In this document: one piece after another, positions 1-11,044 of the stretch
Position numbering within the stretch: the first letter of the stretch is position 1
Layout of the letters: each line of letters begins with the position of its first letter
Assembly (NCBI GenBank): GCA_030848705.1
Contig: CM061236.1
Location: 141,516,574 to 141,580,573, forward strand
Source: Heracleum sosnowskyi
Taxonomy: Eukaryota > Streptophyta > Magnoliopsida > Apiales > Apiaceae
Direction: 5' to 3'
Length of the DNA: 64,000 bases
The notes under the pieces: generated by a model
The model's database searches: none
What the model saw: the letters and a program-made list of their open reading frames with translations, nothing else
Told to the model about the DNA's origin: nothing
Position numbers and translations under genes: made by a program

Positions 1-640
1 ACCAGTCTTGCCTTGTTCCTTGTAACAATACCATCCTCATCTAGCTTGTTTCTGTATACCCATCTTGTACCAACTACTTTCTTGTTCTTTGGCCTGGGTA
101 CCAGTTTCCAGACTTGCTGTTGTTCAAATTGATTGAGTTCATCTTGCATAGCAATCACCCAATCTGGATCAGTCAATGCTTCCTCAGTTTTCTTTGGCTC
201 CATTTTAGATAAAAATGCTGAATAATGACATTCATTCTGAGTTGCACTTCTAGTTTTAACTCCAACATCTGGATCACCAATGATCAGCTCAAAAGGATGA
301 GCTCTATTCCATACAGTCTGTCTTGGAAGATTTGATCTTGATGATTCGCCTTGAATTTCACTTTGATGTTGTGAGTGACTAGTTGACCCTTCATTTCCTC
401 CCCCTGAGTTGTTGGCATATTGTCTTGGTGATTCTTCTCCAGTGTTAATGGTATCTCCATTGTTACCAATGTTTCCACCACCATCACCATCACCACTATC
501 ATCATTGTCATTTTTATCACCAGCAACAAGCTCAGGTGGATTCTCATCATCTGAATCTGAATCTGTCATGTCATCAAACTTCAATTTCTCAGATGGATTT
601 TCTGATTGGATATTAGGGAGTTAGGTGTCATTAAATGTAA
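1..640 (-). pseudogene. Copia pol fragment: integrase tail and start of reverse transcriptase
   Basis: Read on the minus strand this piece runs from an acidic, N/D/G-rich linker (about 600 to 330) into the conserved stretch before the RT domain (QTVWNRAHPFELIIGD near 320-270) and then the RT N-terminus (LTDPDWVIAMQDELNQFEQ near 180-120, then a WVYRNK-type motif). That order is typical of the integrase-RT junction of SIRE-like Copia polyproteins. The reading frame has a stop near 622 and runs off the window edge at base 1. The GAG-pre-integrase and integrase core expected between this piece and the protease at 652-879 are missing, so an internal deletion lies around 640-690. Family assignment is from motif recognition; the rest of pol may continue left of the window. 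Confidence 0.8.
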
Positions 641-651
641 CATTGATGTTC

Positions 652-879
652 TTATTGACTGATAACATTTCTTGATTTCAAACAGGCCATATCCTCAGTT
701 ATACCCTTGCTGTTATCTCCAAAGGTAAGCACTGGGCCAGCTTTCTCAACCAAATCTGATAGCAGGGCTCTATCTCCGGTCATATGCCTTGAACAGCCAC
801 TGTCAAGAATCCATATAACACGGTTTACCTGTTTAACTCCCTGCAATATCAAATTGATTAGACCTTCTTCGGAGCCCAA
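652..879 (-). pseudogene. Copia aspartic protease fragment
   Basis: The translation contains WILDSGCSRHMTGD, the DSG-type active-site motif of Copia retropepsin, preceded by LQGVKQVNR, the usual lead-in in SIRE-like elements. Only the first half of the protease is left: after TFGDNSKG the sequence degenerates and reaches a stop near 652. It overlaps the 3' end of the gag frame at 858-879 but in a different frame, so gag and protease can no longer be read as one polyprotein. The enzyme would cleave the Gag-Pol precursor in the virus-like particle; this copy cannot do so. Confidence 0.85.
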
Positions 880-2753
880 AATTGATTGGGTCCGGCATAC
901 TTAAAGAACTGGCCTTTGTCAGGCAAAACAACATTTTTAGCTAAAACTACTTCAACCTCTTTCACATAAGAGCGTTTCCATTTATAACCAGCCTTAACAC
1001 ATTTCTGAGTAGGCTTAGGGATAAATGAATCCACTCTAGTCTGAGGAGGACTAGTAGTCTTTGTTTTAGCATGCTTCTTATTATTAACATGTTGACGTGG
1101 AGCAGTCTTATCACTAGATACATGCTTCTTATTAAAGAAAGCATACATAACATTAAAAGCACAAGACATGCAATTACTCACACCACATGCTTTATGAGAA
1201 GAATTAATAGCAGGCATGTTAGTTCTACAGTTGTTTTGATCCAACTTATGGATATCTGATTTAGTCTTTTTAGTTGTAGCAACTTTGACTGGAATATCAG
1301 ATATACACTTTTTGGACTGTTCAACTTCCAAAGCCATATCTTCTTCACGAATCTCTTCAGCAATGATTATAGAGTATTCATTCATAGGATCTGCTATGGA
1401 TTCTTTACAGAAGGGTGTTTCAATACCCTTAAGTATATAAGGAACAACCTTTCCTTCTTCTCTGACTCTACAAGGTGTATTATTACCAAGCAATCCAATA
1501 GCCTCATTATAATCATAACCTATACTGACATGATTACCAATAGCTTGTTTATTGAAAATTTCTTTAGCCGTTTTACAAGAGTTGTAATAGGCATTAGCTT
1601 TGGTTTTAAGCTCACTAATCTGATCTTTGAGAATGGTTTCCAGTTGAATATAACATTTAACCCTATTCTCAAGAAAAGCAATTTTCTCAGTAAGTTCATC
1701 CTGATTAACATGCACAAGTTTCAATTCTTTTAATTCCTTTTCAAGATTTGTGTTTAAAAGATTTATTCTATCATTTTCAGTGCGTGCACAACTTATGGTG
1801 CCACCAAGATGATAAATCATTTCAGTGTCAGTAAGTTTTACCTTAGACATGTTGGGTGGAGATAACATGGACGCAAAGAGTTTGTCTCCTATTGCCATGA
1901 GTGCAAGATTCCCAACTTCTTCATCTTCACTGTCAATGTCATCCCAACTCTTTTCTTCAGACTTGTTCTTCTCAACCATCCCTGTTTTATAGCCACCCCT
2001 TGTGCTATTTGAGGATGAAGAACCACCTGTCTGGTATTCGTCAGCATATGTCTTGAACTTGAAACTAGGATTTCTCCTGAACCTGAAGTTTCCAAACTTC
2101 TTCACTACCCAGGCCATAGACTCATCTTCTAACTGTTCAAGCTCCTCCATAGAATAAAAATCACCACCATATTGACTTGTAGATGTAACACCATATTCAG
2201 CTACAATTACATCCTTATTAGGACTGGAAGGTAGAACAACATTCGCTTCCTGTTTTTGTGGGACTCCAGCTACCAGTGAAGTAGACATACTAACCACTCT
2301 TCCTTCCCTTGGATTTGATCTGAAGTGCTCATATGAAGAGGTGAGAATTTCCATCTTATTCTCTCTGACTTCCTCTGTCCCTTCATTGATTATTTCAATC
2401 GTATCCCAAATGTGTTTGGCAGAAACACATTTTAAAATATGATTATGCATGATTGGATCAAGACAATCAACCAGTATCAACTGTAGACATACATCCAAGG
2501 AAACATCTTCTTTTTCTTCAGGAGTGTAGTCCTTGGGATCCTTAGGGTATATCCTAGCAGCCCTAGTAACAACATCATTCTCTATTAGCTCTTCCTCAAC
2601 AAACATAGGAATTCTTGGTCCATTCTTCAGCACATCAAGATATTCAAAATTCACCACTTGAAGAAACAGGAGCATCTTCTTCTTCCACATAGAATAATGA
2701 TCCTTGCTGAACATTGGGATTTTAACTGTAACAGCTTTCTGAGTTGTAGACAT
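858..2753 (-). CDS. Copia (SIRE-like) Gag, open but lacking a zinc knuckle
   Basis: A 631-codon open frame beginning MSTTQKAVTVKIPMF, with the N-terminal Copia Gag (UBN2/DUF4219-like) fold region: FSKDHYSMWKKKM near residue 15, and HIWDTIEIINEGTEEV near residue 115. A coiled-coil-rich middle follows (about 310-380), and it ends in GPNQFWAPKKV, the signature just before the protease in SIRE-like elements. Gag forms the capsid of the cytoplasmic virus-like particle and packages element RNA. Related Gags carry a CX2CX4HX4C zinc knuckle between a KTGMV motif and a KSWDD motif. Here KTGMV (near residue 257) is followed only nine residues later by KSWDD, so the knuckle appears to have been lost in frame. 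The start at 2753 lies about 100 bp from the LTR, a normal leader length. Long and open, but part of a disrupted element. Confidence 0.85.
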   Translation of the reverse strand: MSTTQKAVTVKIPMFSKDHYSMWKKKMLLFLQVVNFEYLDVLKNGPRIPMFVEEELIENDVVTRAARIYPKDPKDYTPEEKEDVSLDVCLQLILVDCLDPIMHNHILKCVSAKHIWDTIEIINEGTEEVRENKMEILTSSYEHFRSNPREGRVVSMSTSLVAGVPQKQEANVVLPSSPNKDVIVAEYGVTSTSQYGGDFYSMEELEQLEDESMAWVVKKFGNFRFRRNPSFKFKTYADEYQTGGSSSSNSTRGGYKTGMVEKNKSEEKSWDDIDSEDEEVGNLALMAIGDKLFASMLSPPNMSKVKLTDTEMIYHLGGTISCARTENDRINLLNTNLEKELKELKLVHVNQDELTEKIAFLENRVKCYIQLETILKDQISELKTKANAYYNSCKTAKEIFNKQAIGNHVSIGYDYNEAIGLLGNNTPCRVREEGKVVPYILKGIETPFCKESIADPMNEYSIIIAEEIREEDMALEVEQSKKCISDIPVKVATTKKTKSDIHKLDQNNCRTNMPAINSSHKACGVSNCMSCAFNVMYAFFNKKHVSSDKTAPRQHVNNKKHAKTKTTSPPQTRVDSFIPKPTQKCVKAGYKWKRSYVKEVEVVLAKNVVLPDKGQFFKYAGPNQFWAPKKV

Positions 2754-2836
2754 TTTTGAGATTTTTAGAATAATAAAAATTTCAGAGTAAAAAAAATCTC
2801 AAACAATTGGATCTTTGATTTGTATATCAATCAAAA

Positions 2837-2849
2837 GGCTCTGATGCCA
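2837..2849 (-). other. Primer binding site (initiator tRNA-Met type)
   Basis: On the minus strand the bases are TGGCATCAGAGCC, one mismatch from the usual plant Copia PBS TGGTATCAGAGCC. It lies 2 bp inside the LTR end at 2852 and about 85 bp before the gag start, the expected position for priming minus-strand DNA synthesis. Confidence 0.8.
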
Positions 2850-2851
2850 AT

Positions 2852-4540
2852 TGTTAGGTCCTGATATGTTTGTAGAAGGGGGGTTGAATACAAACTGTAC
2901 CGTTTTATCGAATTTGTTCGGTTCGTGATTTAACAATTCAAGAACAAATAAGTGCGAAATAAAATGAAACAAGATTCAAGTTAAATATAAAATATATTAA
3001 ACTTGAAGGGTGTTGCAAATACAGTACAAATTACAAGGTTTGAATCTCAAACTATTTAAAACAAATCTAGAATAAATTCGACATGAATTTATCTATTTTT
3101 GTAATAAAAAGATCGAATAGTAAAAACTAGTTCGAGATCAAATTCTAGGGATAATGATCCGCTAGATTGTCAAACAAGTACAAGTAAATAACTTCTAGTG
3201 GTTTGGATTTAACAATAATGCTAGAAATGATTTACTGTAAAAGATTTGAGCTCCGGCAGTTGGTTGGTTGAAGAAGACAGAGAGAAAAATGGAATGTAAT
3301 GTTATGTCTTTTTTTTCTTCTGTTGCTTCTGCTTGATTTTTGATCCACTTTTGTACGCCTTTTGTTTTTCACTTAAAAACAAAAGTCAACTACCTTTTCT
3401 TTTAAACATGTACGCCATTTCCTATTAAATACTACAAGTACTACTCTCGGTAGTACTATCTAATGTATTGGTAGTACTAACCAAGGATAGTACTACTAGT
3501 ATATTTAGATAGTACTACTAGTATATTTAGATAGTACTACTAATATTAATAACTTTTAATTAACTCTAAATTAATTACCTTACTAATTAATTTACATAAT
3601 AAATTAATTCTTATAGAATTAATTTAATAAATAAATTAACCAATAAAAAGTAAATTAATTAAAAGAGAATTAATTAAAGTCTAATTTTTTTTGTCTCACT
3701 TTTAAAAGATGTACGCCACTTTCTTTTTATAACAAAAGTCAACCAACTTTTGTTAAGTAAAAAATGTACGCCCTTTCATAAAATGAGTTCATGGTACTAC
3801 TAAATAAATTGGTAGTACTAACTAAGGATAGTACTACAAGTGTACTTTGATAGTACTACTAGTTTAGAATTAATTCTAATTTAATTTATTGAATTAATTT
3901 ATTTAACAAATAAATTAATTCTGAGTGAATTAATTTATAGATTAAATTAATTAATTTCTAGTTTAATTAATTTAAGGAATAAATTAATTCTGATGGAATT
4001 AATTTATAGTTTAAATTAATTAACTTCTAGTTTAATTAATTTAAGGAATAAATTAATTCTGATGGAATTAATTTATAGATTAAATTAATTAACATATAGA
4101 ATAAATTAAAAGAGATTTAATACTAAATCAGAGAACCACTGAAATTGATGACAAACTCCCACTGACTGATGTTGACACTCGATGTACTGTCTGGTTCATG
4201 AGCGACAAACTTCAATGACGGTTCTTCATCTTTTAACTTTAAGTTGTGGTCCATCTTCTTATCCTTTTGACAAACTCTGTAATCTGTATGCTTTCTGTCA
4301 CACTTCTGAAATCTCTGTCACTTTAAATTGATCCACTTTCTTGAATACTTCAATGAGGCTTGATCAAATAAATGAACTTCTTCCAGTGTAGAATTACTCC
4401 AAGTCAGTAAATGACTTTAAACTTTATTCTCTTGACTGATAAAACCTTATGAGATTCCTGTGACATCTAATCTAATATTTACTTATTACATTCTTGTTTA
4501 AGTTGAGTAAAATCCTTGAATTACAAATAGGCTATTGCAT
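2852..4540 (-). repeat. 5' LTR of the minus-strand SIRE-like Copia element
   Basis: On the plus strand the LTR begins TGTTAGGTCC next to the PBS and soon shows GGGGGGTTGAATAC, a signature shared with the LTR end near 16100-16143. The middle (3430-4090) is an AT-rich patchwork of two short repeats: a TAGTACTAC-type motif and an AATTAATT-type unit that recurs near 3890, 3960 and 4020. The far boundary is judged from a TG/CA end near 4539 and may be off by about 20 bp. The partner LTR would lie left of the window, so no TSD can be checked. Confidence 0.7.
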
Positions 4541-6824
4541 ATGCCTTTCAAAGAGATTTATATGAGATGAAGGAGGAAATTGAGATGATTAAATTGAAGG
4601 AGATGGAGAGATTTATATTGGTGAAGTGATGAATAGATAAAGATAAAATGAAAGTGAAAAATGAGTAGTTTATAATTTTGGGGGAAAAATTTAAATTTTT
4701 AGTTTGGGCGCACTTTTGAATTTTTTGTGAAATTATGGACCATTTCCTACCGATATGCAGTAGGTTTTGAGTTTGGGCGGATTTTTTCAATTTTTGGATT
4801 TGGACGAAAAATTTGAATTTTCATGTTTGGGCGCACTTTTGAAATTTTTGTGAAATTATGGACCATTTCGTACCGACATGCAGTAGGTTTTGAGTTTGGG
4901 CGGATTTTTTGAATTTTTTGATTTGGGCGGAATTTTTGATTTTTTGATTTTTTAATTTTTTGGCGCACAGGAATTCAATTCAGACAACATCCCAACCACT
5001 ATGCCAAGGTGTTTCTTGTGTTGTATGGTCATTCTAAATTATATGACAATACCACATTATTTTATACTTTTTCATTAAAAAGTCGTTACAAATAACCTTT
5101 AAAAATTATAATTTTTGGCATACATGATTTATTCATAGTGATACTGAGATTTGTACGGTTGGATCATTAAAAATTATTTTTAAAAAAATGAACTAATACA
5201 AACTATTAGTAAAATATGACTAATTTGCAGTGATTCCTTATAAAATCACATCAAATCAATTTTAAAAATCACAATTGTTGGTACACACGAGTAATTTGTA
5301 GTGATTTTGAGATCTGTACGGTTAGATCGTTCAATTTGTTTGTTTAAAAAAAATGAGGTCCAACCGTAGAGTTACCCCTAAATCTTAACCCTAAACTACA
5401 ACCCTTAACCTTGGAAGTTCAGTTATTGAAGAATGTGAATAATTTAAAAATAATAATAATTGTAAATGTCATTTTATTTTTGTAACTTCATGCAATAACA
5501 TACAATATGTTTAACAAAATAAATTAAAAAACTTAGAATTTATTCTGTAACAATTAATTATTTATTAGAAAACATTTCATCATTATAATATCATTGCAAA
5601 TGGAGTTTAAAAAAATTTATTCTTTGCATACATTATGTAGTTTTAGTGATATTGATATCTGTACGGTTGGATCATCGAAATTATTTTTTTTGAAAAACAT
5701 TTGTCTAACCCTAGCTAACCCCTAACCCCTAAATTCTAAATTTTATTTTAAAATTAATTAATAAATAGAAGGTGGTAGGAATTGCTGAGAATGGTAGGAA
5801 ATAGTGTTAATATATCCTACCGCCATGCGGTAGGAAATGAGTTTAGGCGCCATTTTTAAAATTTTCGAGAAATTTTGGGTGCCATTTTTGAAATTTTTGT
5901 GAAATTTGGGCGCCATTTTGAAAATTTGCTAAAAAAATAAATTTAGTTTCTCATGGAATCGAAACTTAGACCTACTGAAAAAAATCTAACACTCCAACCA
6001 CTCTACAAAAATGTTATCCAAGATTTATTTAACCATATATGTAATCTAAATTATTAAAAATAAACATTTTCAATATAAATTCATGGCAAATGAAGTTAAA
6101 AGAGTCTAATTTTTTGCATACATTATAATTTTATAAGAAAATGGCATTCCAAGATGAATTTACGATATGAAAATAAATTTTTTTATTTTTGTAATTATTA
6201 AATAATTAATTTATAAATGTTCGGCGGTAGGAAATGATGTATGGCGGTAGGTTTTAAATCAGAAGGGAGTGTAAATGTAGATAATATTTAATTTTTCGTT
6301 ACAGCTCATTCCCTACCGATAAGCGGTAGGAAATGGCCACTTGGCATTTCAACCAATCAGAGGATGACATGTTACCTTTGCTGTGGTGAATAGACGAACC
6401 ATTTCCCACCGCGTAGGAGGCGGTAGGAATTGGGTAACAAAACGACGTCGTTTTGATCCTTGTCAGACACGCCGACAACAACCAACGTGGTATGTGGGAC
6501 CCACCATGACTATTTCCTACCAACCTCGGTAAGAAATGAGAACACCATTTCCTACCATTAAACGTCGGTAGGAAATAGGTCGTGCAAAACGACGTCGTTT
6601 CTTCGTTGTCAGACATGCTGACAATTTTGACGTGGCATTGTGGGTCCACATGACCCATTTCCTACCGTCGACGGTAGGAAATGGGTGGGTCCCATGGGTC
6701 ATTTCCTACCGTATGCGGGGACGGTAGGAAATGATCCTTTGACCTGAAAATTGGTAGGAAATACTCGGTAGAAAATGCTTCGGTAGGAAATAGTTGGTAG
6801 GAAAAGCCAATTTTTGGTGTAGTG
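4541..6824. mobile_element. CACTA-type DNA transposon, right part
   Basis: The unit ends at 6824 with GGTGTAGTG, the reverse complement of a CACTACACC terminus. Inside the end, 6190-6810 is packed with subterminal motifs built on CGGTAGGAAATG and its complement CCTACCG, often as inverted pairs; the same motif recurs at 4745, 4880 and 5820. Two copies of the palindrome AAACGACGTCGTTT lie near 6440 and 6590. Between 5100 and 5700 the motif GTACGGTTGGATCAT recurs three times, a motif also found throughout 43860-46480. The left terminus is not seen; the Copia LTR probably inserted into this element. No transposase is recognisable, so it is non-autonomous here. Short minus-strand frames at 4548-4968 and 6299-6702 follow the repeats and are not genes. 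Confidence 0.65.
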
Positions 6825-6919
6825 ATCCATACTGTATATCAGATCACAAAATCAGAGTATGTTGGACAATAATTACACGGCAATTATACCATTAATGTAT
6901 CATGCCAGGCCTCTATGTA

Positions 6920-7206
6920 AAAGGTGGTAACTCTGAATAATGTTTTCCGGGTTCTCAAATACAATTTCAACAAAAGCTCTGAAATCAGCGCCCATAACAA
7001 ACATTACTTCAACTACGATAACAATACATATGGTGAACAATGTACTATCATGGGCAAAGATAGAGGTGAAACGGGATGAAACAACATGAACATCCAGTGA
7101 TGAATAGGTCACTTGTAGTGTGTGTGTTCCCTCCACCTCAACCAGTTTCATTTTATGGCCTTGAATCCGGAAGTTCAGCGAATTTTGTAGTCCAACATTT
7201 GATATT
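6920..7206 (-). pseudogene. SKU5-like multicopper oxidase, internal exon fragment
   Basis: Read on the minus strand after a TTTCAG acceptor, the translation gives ISNVGLQNSLNFRIQGHKMK, then LVEVEGTHTLQ, YSSLDVHV, VVSSRFTS and finally FRAFVEIVFENPENIIQSYH. These are blocks of the plant SKU5/monocopper-oxidase-like family (cupredoxin domains, GPI-anchored cell-wall/plasma-membrane proteins with roles in directional growth). The blocks are in the right order but joined with in-frame losses: the segment between DVHV and VVSSRFTS is missing, and more is missing before FRAF. After SYHL the homology stops. It continues the exon at 7357-7459. A shrunken, non-functional capture; the family call is strong, the member is not resolved. 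Confidence 0.8.
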
Positions 7207-7356
7207 CTGAAATGACTAACAATCTACAGTTATTTTATATTATGGTTAAGCACTTAATTTCTACGTAGACCGCCTCTTGTAGCAGTTTAACACAATCAAG
7301 TCAACCTTTTGAGCTCAGTATAATGATATTGGAAAAAAAACTATTAGATAATGTAC

Positions 7357-7459
7357 CTTGTTCAACATTGAAAGAGACTCCCTTAGGACCCCTCCCATTG
7401 ATAAGAATGCCATCAGGAAAAGGTAACTTCCTACCACTTTCAAGAATTGCCTTCAGTTT
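7357..7459 (-). pseudogene. SKU5-like multicopper oxidase, upstream exon fragment
   Basis: A clean exon of 103 bp: a TTTTTCCACAG acceptor, then KLKAILESGRKLPFPDGIL, INGRGPKGVSFNVEQ, then a GTACAT donor. This block directly precedes the 7206-6920 block in SKU5-like proteins. A few residues are missing at the junction, probably because the downstream acceptor now lies deeper in the exon. No catalytic copper ligands lie in this short piece. Splice sites and order show a genomic, not retro-processed, origin. Confidence 0.8.
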
Positions 7460-7617
7460 CTGTGGAAAAAGGTAAAAAAATTCAGCCCACAAATTTAGAC
7501 AAATGTAAAGTACATGGTGTAATATTTTGTCTCACACACCTAAAAATGTGAATTAACATTCACCTCTCAAAAGCTTATTTAAAAATTTCAAATAACTGTA
7601 TGATGCAAAACAGAACA

Positions 7618-7711
7618 ATATGTCAAGCATTCACCACCAGTCTTCTCAATCATAGCCCTTGCATTTTCTGTGAATCTCAAAGAAGCTCCTTTTCCATCTC
7701 CCAAATTAGGT
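7618..7711 (-). pseudogene. Ribosomal protein eL18-like fragment
   Basis: Minus-strand translation gives RFTENARAMIEKTGGECLT, close to the conserved block of the large-subunit ribosomal protein eL18 (RPL18) that lies before its FDQLA-type motif. Only about 20 residues match. The residues before it do not clearly belong, and after GGECLT the frame turns non-homologous. It sits upstream, in transcription order, of the SKU5-like exons on the same strand, so a minus-strand transcript would join pieces of two unrelated genes. A short match; moderate confidence. Confidence 0.5.
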
Positions 7712-8240
7712 AATTCCTTTTCAGTTCATGCCAAATTAGGTCAGTAAAGCTCCGAAATTCCAATATGCTAAACAGGGGTAGAATTTTTAAATCCCAAATT
7801 TTCAGAAATCAATATCAATTCAAAGGTAATTACTTTCACCAATGATTTTTAAAAGTTTAACAAAATTGGAAGACCTCTAAATCATAAATTTGTGGACAGA
7901 ATGAACATAAAATTCCTACTAATTGAGACAAAATTAACACAAAATTCCCCTAAATTTAACATAAAATTCATATTAATCATACATATATAATCAAAAATTG
8001 TAATATGCATACATACATATGCCTCAAATCAACACACACACATATATTACGTGTCCACATAATAGAACAAAATTACCTCTAATATATAAAAGCCCAAACC
8101 GAAGACCTAATTGAACCTTTGCTCTAATCAGTTTTGGGGGTTTGCTCTAATCGATTTTAGGGACTTGAGACAGGTGTGAGAGATGAGTGAGAGTGACCAG
8201 TGAATGGGATAGGTGAGGTTGTAAGAAATTTTTTGGTACC
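7712..8240 (-). other. Leader/promoter-like stretch upstream of the minus-strand gene fragments
   Basis: No coding frame is supported. The 8140-8230 part, read on the minus strand, is CT-rich like a plant 5' leader and precedes the eL18-like and SKU5-like pieces. From 8240 to 8440 there are scattered TTGCAAC/GTAACA motifs resembling the subterminal repeats of the CACTA element at 26113-28000, which may be remnants of another terminus. Confidence 0.3.
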
Positions 8241-8440
8241 ATAAGGTCAAAATGATTAAAAGTGTAACATGTATTGTAACGCTTTCTTAAAAGTATTGCA
8301 ATTGTTCTAAAATATCAAAATGATTATTTCTCTTGCAACACTTTCGTATTTTATATAACACTTTTCAAAATTATTGCAATAGAGTAGCGAGTTTTGTGTA
8401 TATAGTAACACTTTATGCAACATAAATGTATTTTGAACTT

Positions 8441-10258
8441 AGTATCATTATATCATTTCATCACAAAAAATTCTTTTTACAAAGTCCAAATATAGAGAGT
8501 CATGATCTATCAAAATCAAGAAAATCATCATAATTATACTTTCAAAAATTTTAATGTAATTAATTACATAATTAGTTACCTAAATAAGTGGTTAAAACTT
8601 GGAAAACACAAATATGACTCGCACAGACTTCTACCCAAAAAAATCAGAAGACAAAATAATGCAAGAAAAATAAAGAGGTAGGACCTTTCGAATCCCAATT
8701 ATTCATGACATATTTATATTCATGTTTAATTTTTTTTTCTTTATGATTACTATTTTATCATCATTTCCTATCAAAAAAGAAGTTTTAATAGCATTTTTCA
8801 TATAGTTAGAATCATGTAAGCAAATGGTGTTAAACAAAATAGATAATTTGATTTTAAATGTTTGTATAATTAAACTAAATAATCATTTTTATGCAGATTT
8901 TAATATTACAATATCAATTTTTCATGGTTATATTTTTAAGTTCACAATATAATAATTTGATACTTATCTTGTAGTCAATTTTTAAATTAATATTATTATC
9001 ATTAATCTCTAGAAAAATTTGTTTATTTCTGTTTGAACTTACTTTACATATATTATTTTTTAAAAACAAATTTCACACTCTTTTACTAAATATCGTAAAT
9101 GACTCATTCATAACTTTGTTTTATTCTAAATTCATTATTCATTCATATTCAAATTTGTTAAAAGATATTGTTAAGATTTAACCGATAAGCTCTTGGGTCT
9201 CAAAAATAATTTTTTATAGATACATTAAAAGATTTTAATCACATTAAATTTTATTAATTAAATAATTTTTCATCATTTAAAATATTTTATATTTTTATAC
9301 AATATTAGGAAGTTTTAGTAATAATACTTGATATGTTCTTTTGTTAAGCACATGTCAATGTCTAAAAATGTTTTTGCTTTGAATCGTTAAGTCAAAGACA
9401 TTATTAAAATCAAATTTTAATGTCTATTTTACATGTTTTCATTGAAGCACATGTGTAAATTAAATAAATAAGATAAAAAAAGAAACTAAAAAAGGGTACA
9501 ATATATTTTGGTGATAAAATATGGTTGAACTTGTACTAATAATTCTTAAATTAGAAAATTTCTTCTTATTTATTTTTCAAGCTTTACATGTAAAATTGCA
9601 TATATTGATTCATGTGAATTTTTTGTTGAAGGGTCATATCAAAATGAAGAAAATGAAAAGGAAAGAGAAGGAACTAGAATAAGTTGAAAGGAAGTTTAAT
9701 TTTAAAAAATTGTTAAGAGCTATAGGATTTTTTAACAAAACAATAATTTTTTTTTAAAATAAAATAAAAAGTTATTAATTTTTGAATTAATATATAATAA
9801 TTTTTAAAAACATATATTGACATGTTATTTAATATATCTGGAATATACTAGTGTAATGTTTTTATTTGATATATCTCTAAGAGTCCTAGTATATGTGTTC
9901 TAGAATCCAGTAAATAGACGAATGTGTATAAGTACATGTATCACCAACTTTGTTTCTACATAAATTTATTTTATAGGTCAAATTGCCCATTCATTTCTTC
10001 ACAATTTATAGTATATAGTATATAATGATATATTCAATTATTCATAATTAACCTTGTTATAATGTTCATTTATCAGAGAGAGAAATATTTTCTACTATGA
10101 TTGATCCACTTAAAATTATTATAATTCCTACATTCCATTGCACTATCAAGGTACACTTAATTACATTTTTACATGGTTGTTATTTATATCTTCTAGTTAT
10201 TTGCACACTACTATCTCTAAATGATAAACTATTTTATCTATGGACAAGCGGAGGGGTT
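8441..10258. repeat. Duplicated segment, copy 1 (with 20455-22346)
   Basis: From ATTATATCATTTCATCAC onward this stretch aligns almost base for base with 20461-22346, with small indels (copy 2 has extra sequence near 21435-21475, copy 1 near 9690). A diverged third copy lies at about 55220-56060. It is AT-rich and non-coding except at its 3' end, where a short exon-like frame (10097-10150) is followed by the AHL fragment. It looks like the promoter and first exon of a gene that was copied several times. No TATA box can be assigned with confidence. Confidence 0.8.
10097..10150 (+). pseudogene. Conserved short first-exon-like frame (MIDPLKI)
   Basis: ATG followed by MIDPLKIIIIPTFHCTIK and then a GTACAC donor-like site. 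The same ATG, the first seven codons with at most one change, and the CAAG/GTAC junction recur in copy 2 (22183, MIDSLKI) and in the diverged copy 3 (56001, MIDPLKI). Conservation of start codon and donor in three diverging copies suggests a genuine first coding exon of an unrecognised gene. I cannot assign the family. Confidence 0.4.
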
Positions 10259-10430
10259 TTACATGGGTGAGTTTGAGATATTGCCATTCCATGGCTCATT
10301 TACAATATCTGAAAGTGGTGGTATGCTAAGCAGGAAGGGAGGCTTTAGTGTCTCATTAGCAGATCCTAATGGCCATGCAATCGGTGGTGGAATTTCTGGC
10401 ATATTGGTTGCTGCTAGGGCTGATCCAAGT
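10240..10430 (+). pseudogene. AHL protein PPC/DUF296 domain exon fragment
   Basis: The frame reads GEFEILPFHGSFTISESGG, MLSRKGGFSVSLADPNGHA and IGGGISGILVAARADP. This is the core of the PPC (DUF296) domain of AT-hook motif nuclear-localised proteins, including the G-G-x-S-V-S-L-A and G-G-G-x-x-G-x-L-V-A-A blocks. AHL proteins bind AT-rich DNA in the nucleus and trimerise through PPC. The homology ends at a donor-like GTAGGATC near 10430, close to the usual exon border of intron-containing AHLs. No AT-hook is nearby. Copy 2 of the duplicated segment keeps only about 30 bp of this exon after a 60 bp deletion. A captured fragment, not a gene. Confidence 0.75.
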
Positions 10431-10723
10431 AGGATCTTTTCTTTAATCTACTATTAAGATTTGATTAGGTACTAATACATTATCTGTGTAAAGTCAATGT
10501 GGCTCATGCTAGCTGTTACAAAATCATTATGCTGAGATTATAGCATGCTCAATTTGTTTTTGATGCATTACACTTTCCAACATTATGCTGATTAAAGCAC
10601 CATTCTTTCTTAATCTACTATTAAGAAAATGAACGGCAACTGCAACTTTAATTGTTAATAATATTTAATTCTTGAAGACTTGATTAAGGTTCTAAGTCTC
10701 TAACTAATGCTGGGCGTAATAAT

Positions 10724-10862
10724 GGTTACATAAATGGAGTGGTTCCATTGAGATCGCCTTCTACAGTATCTGAAATTGATGAATTTTGTTTTGTTCTTGG
10801 TGGCAAGAAGCCAATTCACATCATTTTAATAGCGAACAATGGAATGGCTGCCGTCAAGTTAT
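10724..10862 (+). pseudogene. Acetyl-CoA carboxylase N-terminal fragment
   Basis: The frame gives GYINGVVPLRSPSTVSEIDE, FCFVLGGKKPI and HIILIANNGMAAVK. This matches the N-terminus of plant homomeric acetyl-CoA carboxylase, where a SEIDEFC.ALGGK block leads into the biotin-carboxylase entry motif ILIANNGMAAVKF. The match stops after AAVK, a likely exon border. The enzyme carboxylates acetyl-CoA to malonyl-CoA in the cytosol; only about 45 of more than 2200 residues are here. It lies between the AHL and TGA fragments on the same strand. Confidence 0.8.
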
Positions 10863-11044
10863 CAGTTATGCCCTGTAAATTGTATATCCAAGAATAGTCC
10901 ATCACATTTGGCATGCTGTCCTGTTATCGGTTATGCCCTGTAAATTTTACATATATTGTCACAGAATGTTTGAACAGATACAAATCAGTGTCAGTATGTT
11001 ACGTTGAGTTTTACTGCAATGTTTTTCTTTCATTTCTTATGCAG

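Noticed and set aside
6299..6702. Two overlapping minus-strand frames
   Set aside because: They arise from the inverted CGGTAGGAAATG subterminal repeats of a CACTA element.
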